Positions 7,672 through 14,188 of a stretch of 64,000 nt of DNA are shown here, piece after piece. The DNA is from UBA7488 sp964414185 (lineage in GTDB: Bacteria; Pseudomonadota; Alphaproteobacteria; CAAHEQ01; UBA3637). Numbering within the stretch: position 1 is the stretch's first letter; every line of letters starts with the position of its first letter. The position numbers and the translations under genes were made by a program. Location: contig CAYPVK010000003.1 of the NCBI GenBank assembly GCA_964414185.1, forward strand, positions 62,001 through 126,000, given 5' to 3'. The notes beneath the pieces were generated by a model. The model was not told the origin of the DNA and did not search any database. It was given only the letters and a program-made list of their open reading frames with translations.

Positions 7672-7893
7672 ATGGCAGAAAAAAGCGCATATGATTGGGC
7701 GGAGTTAATCCTTGGGGCAGGGGCGACAATTACCGATACCGTGTTCAATTCAAAAGATAAATTAGATGTATTAACAGACACAACACAATCGTCAAGCAAT
7801 GATGAATATCTTGATTTGTTAAAACGAGTCACAATTGGCGTTGGGGCTATGGTTGCAGTATTTTTTGCGTATAAAATTATTAAAAATATATAG
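7672..7893 (+). CDS. Small C-terminally anchored membrane protein of the virion cluster
   Basis: A 73-residue protein. Residues 1-50 are polar and partly Ser/Asp-rich; one membrane helix lies at about 52-68 and the tail ends in KIIKNI. The ATG follows GAGGTGAAAG. It is the first of three successive genes with the same architecture (soluble head, C-terminal helix), which suggests proteins that sit in the internal virion membrane facing the capsid. No family is recognised. Confidence 0.7.
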   Translation: MAEKSAYDWAELILGAGATITDTVFNSKDKLDVLTDTTQSSSNDEYLDLLKRVTIGVGAMVAVFFAYKIIKNI

Positions 7894-7901
7894 GTGAACA
7901 A

Positions 7902-8141
7902 ATGGCGCAAGGGTCTTCAACACAAACAAATCAAAATTCGGGAACTGGAGGGGGGTATTTTCGGGATGTTAACGCTTCTTTGGGGGCTCTTGATTTTGGT
8001 AGTTCGAGTGCAACATCGACGTCGGGAGATATTCGGGTAGGGGATGTTATGTCCGGTTCGGCGGGGCGTTTCGGACTGGTTAAGACATTGATTTTGTTCG
8101 GAAGCGCATATTTATTAATTCGGGCGTGGAGTAAAAAATAA
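7902..8141 (+). CDS. Small Gly/Ser-rich C-terminally anchored membrane protein
   Basis: A 79-residue protein. The first 55 residues are rich in Gly, Ser, Thr and Gln; a membrane helix lies at about 58-75, followed by WSKK. It begins eight bases after the previous stop and its last base is the first base of the next ATG. It is likely a virion membrane protein by position and shape; no homologue is recognised. Confidence 0.7.
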   Translation: MAQGSSTQTNQNSGTGGGYFRDVNASLGALDFGSSSATSTSGDIRVGDVMSGSAGRFGLVKTLILFGSAYLLIRAWSKK

Positions 8142-8491
8142 TGGGGTTGTTTTCAAGTAAATCAAAATCATCGTCCACAACAACAAATTATTCGGAACAA
8201 TTATCCGGTACGATTGGGGATTTATCTTCGGGCAACCAAATAATCGGCGGCGATTATACCCCTGTTGGATTATCAGATAAAAACTTGGAAGAAGTGTTGT
8301 CTCACGAGCAATCCCTTTTTGAAACGGTAGTTTCCTCTGTTCATAAGTCGGCCGAAACGGCAATCAATACCGCCGCGACAGCTTATGCAGACGCGACGGG
8401 CACAACAAAGAACTTGTTTGACTCTTTACGCCCGTTTGCCTTGTATGCAACCGTAGGCATCGTTTTTTATTATCTTATGAAAGGCAAATAA
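8141..8491 (+). CDS. Small C-terminally anchored membrane protein with helical head
   Basis: A 116-residue protein: Ser/Thr-rich start, a helical region with an Ala-rich stretch (about residues 75-92), and a C-terminal membrane helix (about 98-113) ending in MKGK. It is translationally coupled on both sides. The repeated head-plus-tail-anchor design in three adjacent genes argues for a structural role in the virion membrane. Function is not recognised. Confidence 0.7.
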   Translation: MGLFSSKSKSSSTTTNYSEQLSGTIGDLSSGNQIIGGDYTPVGLSDKNLEEVLSHEQSLFETVVSSVHKSAETAINTAATAYADATGTTKNLFDSLRPFALYATVGIVFYYLMKGK

Positions 8492-9103
8492 ATGACAGTT
8501 ATTACAACCGGAGCTATTGAAAATCCATATCGGCAATTTAATGAAACTATCCCGCCCGGACAAATTCGTGTCATCCGATATGTTCACAATTCAATGAACG
8601 TCTTATTTAACGACCAGCCGAATGATTTAGAAGTTAGTTTTGGCGGTAGTGGTGGATTTACGCCTATGGAAGCCGGAATCGTTTACGAATATCCGAACAA
8701 CGTATCAATCCCTTTTGTTGAATTAAGAAATAATTCAACGCAGACAATGCATATTGTTGTCTCATTGGCTGTTGGTACTGTTAAGGATAATCGGTTGAAC
8801 GTTTCGGGTTCTGTGACAGTTCAGGGCGAATCTGATAAGCCCGTATACACCAGCGATATGGTGTTTAGAGCGGTCAACATGCAACGTATATCGGACATGG
8901 TGGCGAACACGCCGAATGTTATTACGCCGCCAGCGGATGTGAAAAAGACGGTCATTCAGAATAAAGGAAGCACAAATTTATTTGTGTTTTCAGACGGCTT
9001 CATTATCCAGCCAATGGGCGTTTTTGAGTTTTCGTTTTCGCAACCGTTTGCAATCATATCGGATGAAACGGGCGGGAAGTGTATTGTAGCGCATTTTTCG
9101 TGA
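8492..9103 (+). CDS. Beta-rich virion protein, possible vertex or spike component
   Basis: A 203-residue protein with no signal peptide or membrane helix and a high content of Val, Asn, Phe and Gly in alternating patterns typical of beta sandwiches. It follows the membrane protein genes without a gap. Tailless phages of this class need penton and receptor-binding proteins, and this and the next gene are the only beta-rich candidates of suitable size. The role is inferred from position and composition only. Confidence 0.55.
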   Translation: MTVITTGAIENPYRQFNETIPPGQIRVIRYVHNSMNVLFNDQPNDLEVSFGGSGGFTPMEAGIVYEYPNNVSIPFVELRNNSTQTMHIVVSLAVGTVKDNRLNVSGSVTVQGESDKPVYTSDMVFRAVNMQRISDMVANTPNVITPPADVKKTVIQNKGSTNLFVFSDGFIIQPMGVFEFSFSQPFAIISDETGGKCIVAHFS

Positions 9104-9109
9104 GGTAAT

Positions 9110-9439
9110 ATGATAAACAATCCATTTCAAATTTCGAACATTGCGCCGGATTTAAATCGAATTGAAACAAAATCAATTAACGTAATCTACCAAGCTGCCC
9201 GGACGGGTTATGTGGTTATGTACGCGACCCCCGGTTGGAATGGCAATGCACAATTGGACATTGCGCAGGATGCCGAATTGTCAACGAACCGGGTTACGAT
9301 GTTTTTAACGGGCGGCGGTTATTATGACAGTGAGAATGAACGGGGCGGCGGCAACTGTATTGTAAGAAAAGGCGATTATTTCAAAGCTTATGGGGCCGGG
9401 GTTCAATGGGTAAAATTTATACCGTGCAAGGGGGCGTAA
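9110..9439 (+). CDS. Small beta-rich phage protein, possible vertex component
   Basis: A 109-residue soluble protein with two central Gly-rich turns (TGGGYY, RGGGNC) and alternating hydrophobic strands. GAGG precedes the ATG and its stop overlaps the following start by one base. It may be a penton or receptor-binding subunit together with the gene upstream. No homologue is recognised. Confidence 0.55.
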   Translation: MINNPFQISNIAPDLNRIETKSINVIYQAARTGYVVMYATPGWNGNAQLDIAQDAELSTNRVTMFLTGGGYYDSENERGGGNCIVRKGDYFKAYGAGVQWVKFIPCKGA

Positions 9440-9669
9440 TGATTTATTTAAAAGTTATAAAAAACAATGTGTTGGCGTATGGTTTTAAAGTAGAAGGTTC
9501 GGTTTTGACCGTAACTGAAAAAGAATGGGCGGAAGCGGGAAATGACGCATATTTAAATGAAGCCGGCCAAATTGTATTAGGTGTGAAAAATGAACAGACA
9601 GACGAAAATAACAATCAAGATTTTGATGTTAGCATTGTTGATGATGTGGGGATACAGATTAATGCGTAA
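9439..9669 (+). CDS. Small acidic phage protein, unknown function
   Basis: A 76-residue protein starting at the ATG that overlaps the previous stop (TAATG). An upstream in-frame ATG at 9406 is less likely. It is acidic with an Asn/Asp/Glu-rich C-terminus that overlaps the next gene by 80 bases. No domain is recognised; the short N-terminal beta pattern could be a head-decoration or chaperone domain. Confidence 0.55.
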   Translation: MIYLKVIKNNVLAYGFKVEGSVLTVTEKEWAEAGNDAYLNEAGQIVLGVKNEQTDENNNQDFDVSIVDDVGIQINA

Positions 9670-10090
9670 AGCGTATATGGATACGTTCGAACAGGAACAA
9701 GCCATTGATACATTGGCGCGTACGGCTTGGGGGGAAGCCCGGGGCGACGGGCGTAAAGGTATACAAGCCGTAATTAACGTTGTGATGAATCGCGTCAAAA
9801 ATGGCGGTTGGTGGGGCGCAAATGTGATTGACGTGTGTAAAAAGCCCGCGCAGTTCAGTGCTTGGAATGAAAACGACCCGAACTATCGAAAAATGATGAA
9901 CGTCACCCGTGCGGATGAATGGTTTGAATTGGCGTATGTATTGGCAAGAACGGCCGTAACGGACGAGTTGCCCGACATTACCGGCGGCGCAACGCATTAT
10001 CACGCCGTATCGGTTAATCCAAAGTGGGCATCATCATTAAATAAAACTGCCATAATTGGCAATCATATTTTTTATAAAGGAGTAGCGTAA
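9590..10090 (+). CDS. SleB-type cell wall hydrolase (phage lysin), membrane anchored
   Basis: A 166-residue protein with an N-terminal hydrophobic signal anchor (about residues 8-22) and a Hydrolase_2/SleB domain from about 38 to the end. TLARTAWGEARGDG gives the expected catalytic Glu; NVVMNRV and the late GATHYHA motif are also family-typical. Such enzymes cut the glycan strands of peptidoglycan. In this phage it could open the wall for exit or, as a virion enzyme, during entry. The start lies 80 bases inside the preceding ORF; the anchor begins directly at this Met. Confidence 0.85.
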   Translation: MNRQTKITIKILMLALLMMWGYRLMRKAYMDTFEQEQAIDTLARTAWGEARGDGRKGIQAVINVVMNRVKNGGWWGANVIDVCKKPAQFSAWNENDPNYRKMMNVTRADEWFELAYVLARTAVTDELPDITGGATHYHAVSVNPKWASSLNKTAIIGNHIFYKGVA

Positions 10091-10091
10091 A

Positions 10092-10301
10092 ATGGTATGG
10101 CCATTAGTTATAGCAGCGGCGTCCGCGGCGGCATTAGGGTACGATTATTTAAAAGAGACGACCAAGGCTCCAACCGTGGTAATTGAGCAAGGGACAATTA
10201 AAGAGGACAAAAGCAAATCAACTATTTTGATGTTACATATTGCTGGAGGATTGGCCATTGCATTTGTTTACTGGAAGTTTTTCAGGAAGCGAGGGCGTTA
10301 A
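10092..10301 (+). CDS. Small membrane protein with two helices
   Basis: A 69-residue protein with hydrophobic segments at about residues 2-16 and 45-62 and a basic tail (KFFRKRGR). It directly follows the lysin, where phages often keep a holin. Both a holin and a virion membrane protein fit; the size and two-helix shape favour a holin slightly. Confidence 0.6.
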   Translation: MVWPLVIAAASAAALGYDYLKETTKAPTVVIEQGTIKEDKSKSTILMLHIAGGLAIAFVYWKFFRKRGR

Positions 10302-10445
10302 ATGGAACAACTGTTTATAGGTTTGTTGGGTAATAGCCCAACATTAATAGCCGTTTTGTTGGTTTGGACACATTATGACAAGCGGTGTAGCTTAATTGAA
10401 CAACAAATATTTAATTTGAAAGGAAAACGATATGGCAAGACGTAA
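10302..10445 (+). CDS. 47-residue membrane peptide
   Basis: The ATG follows the previous stop directly. The N-terminal 22 residues are hydrophobic (MEQLFIGLLGNSPTLIAVLL) and the rest is basic. The end overlaps the next gene by 14 bases. It may be a holin partner or virion peptide; no family is recognised. Confidence 0.55.
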   Translation: MEQLFIGLLGNSPTLIAVLLVWTHYDKRCSLIEQQIFNLKGKRYGKT

Positions 10446-10527
10446 AAAAAGAAAATTAACAAAAACAACCCGTCGTAAATCAACGGCGCGTAAAACGGTC
10501 ACCGTCAAAATTAAAGTTGGCAAATAA
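10432..10527 (+). CDS. 31-residue Lys/Arg-rich peptide
   Basis: The peptide starts MARRKKRKLTKTTRRKSTAR and carries about 16 basic residues out of 31. A strong AAAGGAAA ribosome site precedes it. Such short basic proteins in membrane-containing tailless phages bind DNA or contact the packaged genome and membrane. DNA neutralisation is the likely role. Confidence 0.65.
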   Translation: MARRKKRKLTKTTRRKSTARKTVTVKIKVGK

Positions 10528-10537
10528 GGGGTAGGGT

Positions 10538-10675
10538 ATGGATAAAGAAAAGCTTAAAGGAACACTGAAAAATAAAAGTTTTTGGGGCTATGTGTTAACG
10601 GGCATCGGTTCTTTTTTGGCAGGTTCCGGTGACTTAGTCACATTCACAGCCGGTTTATTCGGTTGGTTTAACTGA
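10538..10675 (+). CDS. 45-residue phage membrane peptide
   Basis: A short ORF with GGGTAGGG just upstream. It has a charged start (MDKEKLKGTLKNKSF) and a Gly-rich hydrophobic stretch (about residues 17-44). It is probably another virion membrane peptide; no function is known. Confidence 0.55.
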   Translation: MDKEKLKGTLKNKSFWGYVLTGIGSFLAGSGDLVTFTAGLFGWFN

Positions 10676-10693
10676 TAGAAGGAGAGTGCATAT

Positions 10694-10829
10694 ATGGTAA
10701 AACGGAAAATATCGAGAAAGCAACAAAAAAACAGTAAATAGAAAAAGGCGCACGACGGCAAAACACAAAACAATTAAACGGCGTAAAAGAACAAAATCAT
10801 TGCTCGGTTTCGGCTTTTGGGGGTTATAA
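10694..10829 (+). pseudogene. Lys/Arg-rich peptide gene split by a frameshift at an A7 run
   Basis: From the ATG at 10694 (GGAGAG upstream) the frame stops at 10741 after 15 residues. Leaving out one A of the seven at 10725-10731 restores an open frame to the TAA at 10827-10829. The joined product would be 44 residues: a strongly basic body (for example KRRTTAKHKTIKRRKRTKS) and a hydrophobic end LLGFGFWGL. The composition of the second half matches the first, so the two parts belong together. It is either a real one-base insertion, a sequence error, or a site for ribosomal or polymerase slippage. Confidence 0.55.
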
Positions 10830-10909
10830 TAAGCGGGCAAGCCTTTTTTGTCTTGCATCTATGAATACTATAGTATATAAATTCTAGGGAATCTAAATAG
10901 GAGATGCAA

Positions 10910-11266
10910 ATGAAAAAGACTGCAATATTGATTTTTTGCTTGTTGATTGCCGGATGCGCCAATCAATATCCGGCAAAGCCGATTCGTGCAATGAGTAACG
11001 AAGCAGGCACAAAAATTTACTTAAATGATGAATATGTCGGAACAGATGCAACGACGTTATATATTTTAAACAGCAGGTCATCCGATTCATATGTTTCGGG
11101 CATAAAAAAAGGTTGTGAAGTAAAGAAACTGCAAATTGAATATCAATTTGATTACGGCGTTTTTAATATAGCCGATATAAGAAATATCGGTCGGTTGTTT
11201 ACCGGGAATGTTTTTGTTGTTAATGAAGAAAAAGATTTATACAATGTAAGCCCGATGTGTGATTAA
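10910..11266 (+). CDS. Prophage-encoded lipoprotein
   Basis: A 118-residue protein with a typical lipoprotein signal: a KK start, a hydrophobic core and lipobox LIAGC with Cys16. The Met at 10910 is preferred over 10904 because it has AGGAGA at the right distance. The mature part contains TKIYLNDEYVGTDATTLYI, which resembles a PEGA-type beta motif. It stands apart from the virion operon with its own AT-rich leader, and ends in a shared terminator. An expressed envelope lipoprotein in a prophage often blocks infection by related phages; that is inference. Confidence 0.75.
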   Translation: MKKTAILIFCLLIAGCANQYPAKPIRAMSNEAGTKIYLNDEYVGTDATTLYILNSRSSDSYVSGIKKGCEVKKLQIEYQFDYGVFNIADIRNIGRLFTGNVFVVNEEKDLYNVSPMCD

Positions 11267-11275
11267 TTTTTAAGG

Positions 11276-11305
11276 AAGTGCAAGTTTTACTTGCACTTTA
11301 TTTTT
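11276..11305. terminator. Bidirectional terminator between convergent phage genes
   Basis: AAGTGCAAG-TTTTA-CTTGCACTT is a perfect nine-pair stem followed on the plus strand by TATTTTTTT. It lies between the lipoprotein gene and the minus-strand gene ending at 11298. Confidence 0.85.
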
Positions 11306-11732
11306 TTAACAAGTCATAAAGATATTTTTCCGAAAAACCGCAAATTTTTGCAATTTCGCGGTTTTTATATCTTAGTTTTTTCAAGCGGCGTATCGTCCAA
11401 ATTTTAGCCAATCTTTCAACAATCTTTACACGATTGTTTTCATAATGATAGACGGTTTCAGCTTGGGCAGGGGGAACGTTAAAAGTGTCGGCAGCATCTT
11501 GAACTGCATCCGGCAAAGAAACCCCTTTAAGCAAGCATGTGTTAATAAAACGGCAAATTCGCCCATTTAAACGCAAATAAGTGCGTTCATTTGATATGTC
11601 GGCCATGTCCCTAGCCAAAATTATTAAATCGTTCGTAATCGCCTTTAAATCGATTTGTAGCGCATTTAGATGTCTGCCTGTTTCATTTATCCGTTCGGAC
11701 AGGCATTTTAATTCATTTTGATAATTTTTCAT
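11298..11732 (-). CDS. Phage protein with coiled coil and C-terminal HTH-like end, unknown function
   Basis: A 144-residue protein. Residues 1-50 form a heptad-rich coiled coil, the middle has a hydrophobic helical part, and the last 35 residues (LRYKNREIAKICGFSEKYLYDLLKK) look like a helix-turn-helix. The architecture suggests a DNA-binding regulator or replication accessory. It is on the same strand as the repressor but at the opposite end of the element, next to the right junction, so a role in excision (directionality factor for Xer) is conceivable. No family is recognised. Confidence 0.6.
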   Translation of the reverse strand: MKNYQNELKCLSERINETGRHLNALQIDLKAITNDLIILARDMADISNERTYLRLNGRICRFINTCLLKGVSLPDAVQDAADTFNVPPAQAETVYHYENNRVKIVERLAKIWTIRRLKKLRYKNREIAKICGFSEKYLYDLLKK

Positions 11733-11863
11733 TACTTTTGCTCCTTTTTTTGTAAAAGTTGGATTTTTTAATAAAAAAAATCGAATAAAAACAAAAAGAT
11801 AATTATATTACATTTTAGAATATCCGAATGCAAAACAACTAAAATATTATATTTTTCAATTAG

Positions 11864-11891
11864 TTGCGATAAACTTTATATTAAGAACGCT
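11864..11891 (+). repeat. Inverted second copy of the attL site near the right end
   Basis: TTGCGATAAAC, TTTATA and TTAAGAACGCT match the minus-strand attL at 23 of 28 positions by my count. It lies eight bases inside attR in opposite orientation to the direct repeat. It may be an accessory Xer binding site. Confidence 0.55.
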
Positions 11892-11899
11892 TTGTTAAA

Positions 11900-11927
11900 A
11901 GTATTCATAATATAAATTATGCGACAA
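11900..11927 (-). other. attR / dif-like chromosomal Xer recombination site
   Basis: Read on the minus strand: TTGTCGCATAA, TTTATA, TTATGAATACT. Against the E. coli dif site, recalled from memory, it matches at about 19 of 28 positions, including the conserved CGCATAA and TTATG parts next to the centre. Because the left chromosomal arm is preserved at attL, the uninterrupted host site would be identical to attR. A true dif would place the window near the replication terminus. Confidence 0.7.
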
Positions 11928-11981
11928 AATAGGAAAACAAAAACACAATACTTCCCTTATAAATCAAAATGTTATCAAAAC

Positions 11982-12002
11982 TGTGGATAACTTTGTGGAT
12001 AA
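11982..12002 (-). promoter_or_regulatory. Two perfect DnaA boxes
   Basis: TGTGGATAA occurs at 11982-11990 and again at 11994-12002; its complement TTATCCACA is the consensus DnaA box. The spacing is 12 bases, so both lie on nearly the same helix face. The rest of 11928-12254 is AT-rich and holds no gene that I can support. Confidence 0.6.
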
Positions 12003-12254
12003 TAAATCGTATTGACGACAATTTGGACTTATTTTTTCGGATAAAGTTTTTATGACGGATATTTTAACGAATGTTTTTACAAATACGGTTTTACGAATTA
12101 TTTGAAACATTGAATGTTTGCCGCTTTGCAAAATCAAATTGGGTTTAAAACATCTTTGATGAAGAAACATTGATTTTCGGCGAGCAAATTTATAAAAATC
12201 GATTAACCGTACAACAATTTGCTTATACACGAGATTGACGCCGTAATAAAAAAA

Positions 12255-12269
12255 GGACATTTGATGTCC
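12255..12269 (-). terminator. Terminator of tRNA-Gln
   Basis: On the minus strand GGACAT-CAA-ATGTCC is followed by seven T. It lies 16 bases beyond the tRNA 3' end. Confidence 0.75.
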
Positions 12270-12285
12270 CTTCCCTGTAAAAAAA

Positions 12286-12359
12286 TGGCTGGGATACCAG
12301 GACTCGAACCTGGATTGACGGAGTCAGAATCCGCTGTCCTACCATTAGACGATATCCCA
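12286..12359 (-). tRNA. tRNA-Gln (anticodon CUG)
   Basis: Seven-pair acceptor stem TGGGATA/TATCCCA, D arm GTCT..GGAC, anticodon loop TTCTGAC with CTG in the middle, T arm CCAGG TTCGAGT CCTGG and an encoded CCA end. It decodes CAG. Confidence 0.95.
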
Positions 12360-12510
12360 ACATGCCCGTTATTATAAACTTTTTCAGATGAAATACAATC
12401 GAAATTTTATATATTTTAAAAGATTTCTTTCGCATTCGAATAATCTGCTTGCCGTATTTCGAAAATTTTCTTATATTTGAAACGGTATAAAATATAAATG
12501 GGAGGAAACA

Positions 12511-13032
12511 ATGCAATTTGATGATTTAATTAAGAAAAGATGTTCTGTGCGCGCTTATAAAGATTGTCCCGTTGAACAAGAAAAAATCGATGCTGTTTTG
12601 GAAGCGGCTCGTTTAGCACCCACGGGAAAAAATGCTCAACCGCAACGAATTATTGTATTGAATAATAAAGAAAATATTGATAAAGTCAACAAAACAGCCA
12701 GAACGCATGGTGCGCCTTTGGTGTTTATTGTGTGTTCCGATAAATCAAGTGCGTGGGAACGTCCGTATGACGGGAAAACGCTGATTGACATTGATGCAAG
12801 TATTTCAACAACTTATATGATGTTAAAGGCTACGGAATTAGGGCTTGGAAGCGTTTGGATATGTTGGTTTAACCCCGATATTGTGAAGCAAGAATTTGAT
12901 TTGCCCGATAATTGGGTTCCGATTAATATTTTGGCCGTCGGTTATGGCGAAGATGGTACCCAAAAACCGATTAATCGTTATGGAACCGACAGAAAGCCTT
13001 TGGATGAAATTGTTTTTTATCCGAAAGATTAA
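12511..13032 (+). CDS. Nitroreductase family flavoprotein
   Basis: A 173-residue protein of the FMN-dependent nitroreductase family. It starts with RCSVRAYKD at residues 10-18, matching the family RRSVR motif that binds FMN phosphate, then APTGKNAQP near 36, and ends with GYGEDGTQKPINR, the conserved C-terminal flavin-binding turn. These enzymes reduce nitro compounds, quinones or flavins with NAD(P)H. GGGAGG stands ten bases before the start. It is shorter than classical NfsB (217), as in the small clade often found in anaerobes. The physiological substrate is unknown. Confidence 0.9.
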   Translation: MQFDDLIKKRCSVRAYKDCPVEQEKIDAVLEAARLAPTGKNAQPQRIIVLNNKENIDKVNKTARTHGAPLVFIVCSDKSSAWERPYDGKTLIDIDASISTTYMMLKATELGLGSVWICWFNPDIVKQEFDLPDNWVPINILAVGYGEDGTQKPINRYGTDRKPLDEIVFYPKD

Positions 13033-13042
13033 AGCTAAAGAG

Positions 13043-13096
13043 GTGTTTATAAAAGCGTTAACAATATGGCAACCATATGCGGATGCGGTGTTTTGA
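13043..13096 (+). pseudogene. Remnant of an ASCH-like domain gene (N-terminal fragment)
   Basis: From GTG at 13043 the frame reads FIKALTIWQPYADAVF and stops. Lys-Ala-Leu-Thr-Ile-x-x-Pro-Tyr-Ala matches how ASCH-type RNA-binding domains begin. Nothing that continues the domain is visible nearby, and the DUF262-HNH gene ends nine bases further on. The rest was probably lost when the restriction-like island arrived. Confidence 0.45.
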
Positions 13097-13105
13097 TGTA
13101 TTGAA

Positions 13106-14188
13106 TTAAATACCTGATTTACGGCGATTACAATCTTTGCACAACATTTGGCAATTATCGAGTACGGTTTTCCCGCCGCTATGCCAAGGTGTAATATGGT
13201 CCCCTTCCATTTGATTGATTCCAAATGAACGGTTGCATTTCGGGCAAACGCCCTTTTGGCGTTCATAAGCTTCACGCTTCATATTCTGGGTAAAGGCGCG
13301 AATATTCAGATGCTTTTCTTCACCGGATAAAACATAAGCATAAATACCGGATTTTTTCGTTACATCATCATCTTGCATAAGGGTCGTTATCCGTTTTTCC
13401 ATTTCAACATTATTGACGGGGTTATCTTTAAACTGATTGTATAAATTCCCCCAGTTAATGCCTTTCATTTCTTTGCGATAGTTTGGAAAAATTGTTTTGA
13501 CCCAATTAATCACATTTTGAAAATGTAACCATAATTCATTTGCATTCGGATCATGTTGATGCTTTGCCATATAGGATTGAATTTGCTCTTCACTTACCCA
13601 ATCGATAGCCGTTTTAAGATATTCTTGCCGAATAGTCGCCCCTTTCACATAATCTTTGGCAATATTGTATGCAGGGCAATTTGTTTTGCTGAAATGTCGT
13701 TTTGCGTCCGTCAACCATTCGCCCGTATACATGGCATTTAATAATTCTTGATCGGTTAATTCTTCACCCGCAATATTAATTGTTCGGAACCATTCCAATT
13801 TTTCTTTATCCGTTCCTTCACAAATATAAATCATCAATTCATACTTTAATATCCGTTCCTTATCGGCGTTAGTTAAATTAAAAAAATAATTTCCGTTATA
13901 TGAAAAATTCCCTTTTGCATATTCGCAAATGCTGACGGTTCTTTGTTGCCCGTCCAATAATTCGAATGTTTCGTCTTCATTTTTACACCAATACATAACA
14001 TTCAACGGAAAATCCTTTATGACGGTATCAATAACGGCTTCGCGTTGTTTTTCATTATACACGAATTCCCGTTGATATTTAGAGCGGATATTTAATCGGC
14101 CGTTGTATCCGATAACCCCCTCCTCTTCGGTGTTGGTGTACCCTTCAATTAAATCCTTGATTAAAATTTTGTTTAATTCTATTTTCAT
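13106..14188 (-). CDS. DUF262 and HNH domain endonuclease-like protein
   Basis: A 360-residue protein. The N-terminal DUF262 (ParB/Srx-like) domain has YQREFVY at residues 38-44 and LDGQQR at 78-83, the conserved nucleotide-binding or hydrolysing motif of this family (also in GmrS and DndB relatives). The C-terminal 45 residues form a zinc-binding HNH nuclease: Cys315/Cys318, Asp330-His331, Asn345 and Cys350/Cys353. Its start overlaps the end of the EcoRI-type methylase by four bases (ATGA), so the two are translationally coupled. It is most likely the restriction partner of that methylase or a modification-dependent nuclease. All motif residues are intact. Confidence 0.85.
   Translation of the reverse strand: MKIELNKILIKDLIEGYTNTEEEGVIGYNGRLNIRSKYQREFVYNEKQREAVIDTVIKDFPLNVMYWCKNEDETFELLDGQQRTVSICEYAKGNFSYNGNYFFNLTNADKERILKYELMIYICEGTDKEKLEWFRTINIAGEELTDQELLNAMYTGEWLTDAKRHFSKTNCPAYNIAKDYVKGATIRQEYLKTAIDWVSEEQIQSYMAKHQHDPNANELWLHFQNVINWVKTIFPNYRKEMKGINWGNLYNQFKDNPVNNVEMEKRITTLMQDDDVTKKSGIYAYVLSGEEKHLNIRAFTQNMKREAYERQKGVCPKCNRSFGINQMEGDHITPWHSGGKTVLDNCQMLCKDCNRRKSGI

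Larger units (their letters stand above)
3743..11916. mobile_element. Integrated tailless corticovirus-like prophage in a dif-like Xer site
   Basis: The element is bounded by a 17-bp direct repeat (AGTATTCATAATATAAA at 3743-3759 and 11900-11916) that is part of a 28-bp dif-like site. It holds about 22 small, tightly packed genes: a repressor on the minus strand, then a replication-type protein, packaging ATPase, capsid candidate, membrane peptides, peptidoglycan hydrolase and Arg/Lys-rich peptides on the plus strand, and a lipoprotein plus a minus-strand unknown gene at the right end. There are no tail, portal, terminase or integrase genes. Size and content match PM2-like phages with an internal membrane. 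Integration would therefore depend on host XerC/XerD. The assignment to corticoviruses is inference from the capsid and ATPase sequences. Confidence 0.8.

Noticed and set aside
9406..9438. Upstream start for the small acidic phage protein
   Set aside because: The ATG at 9439 gives the TAATG coupling seen in neighbouring genes; the longer form lies within the previous gene.
12286..12359. tRNA-Gln as the phage attachment site
   Set aside because: No copy of the tRNA 3' end is found near the left boundary (3657-3800), while the dif-like 17-bp direct repeat explains both ends.
11964..12516. Two minus-strand ORFs of about 97 residues around the tRNA-Gln
   Set aside because: They cover the DnaA boxes, the terminator and the tRNA itself, are composed of AT-rich random-looking sequence, and have no ribosome site.
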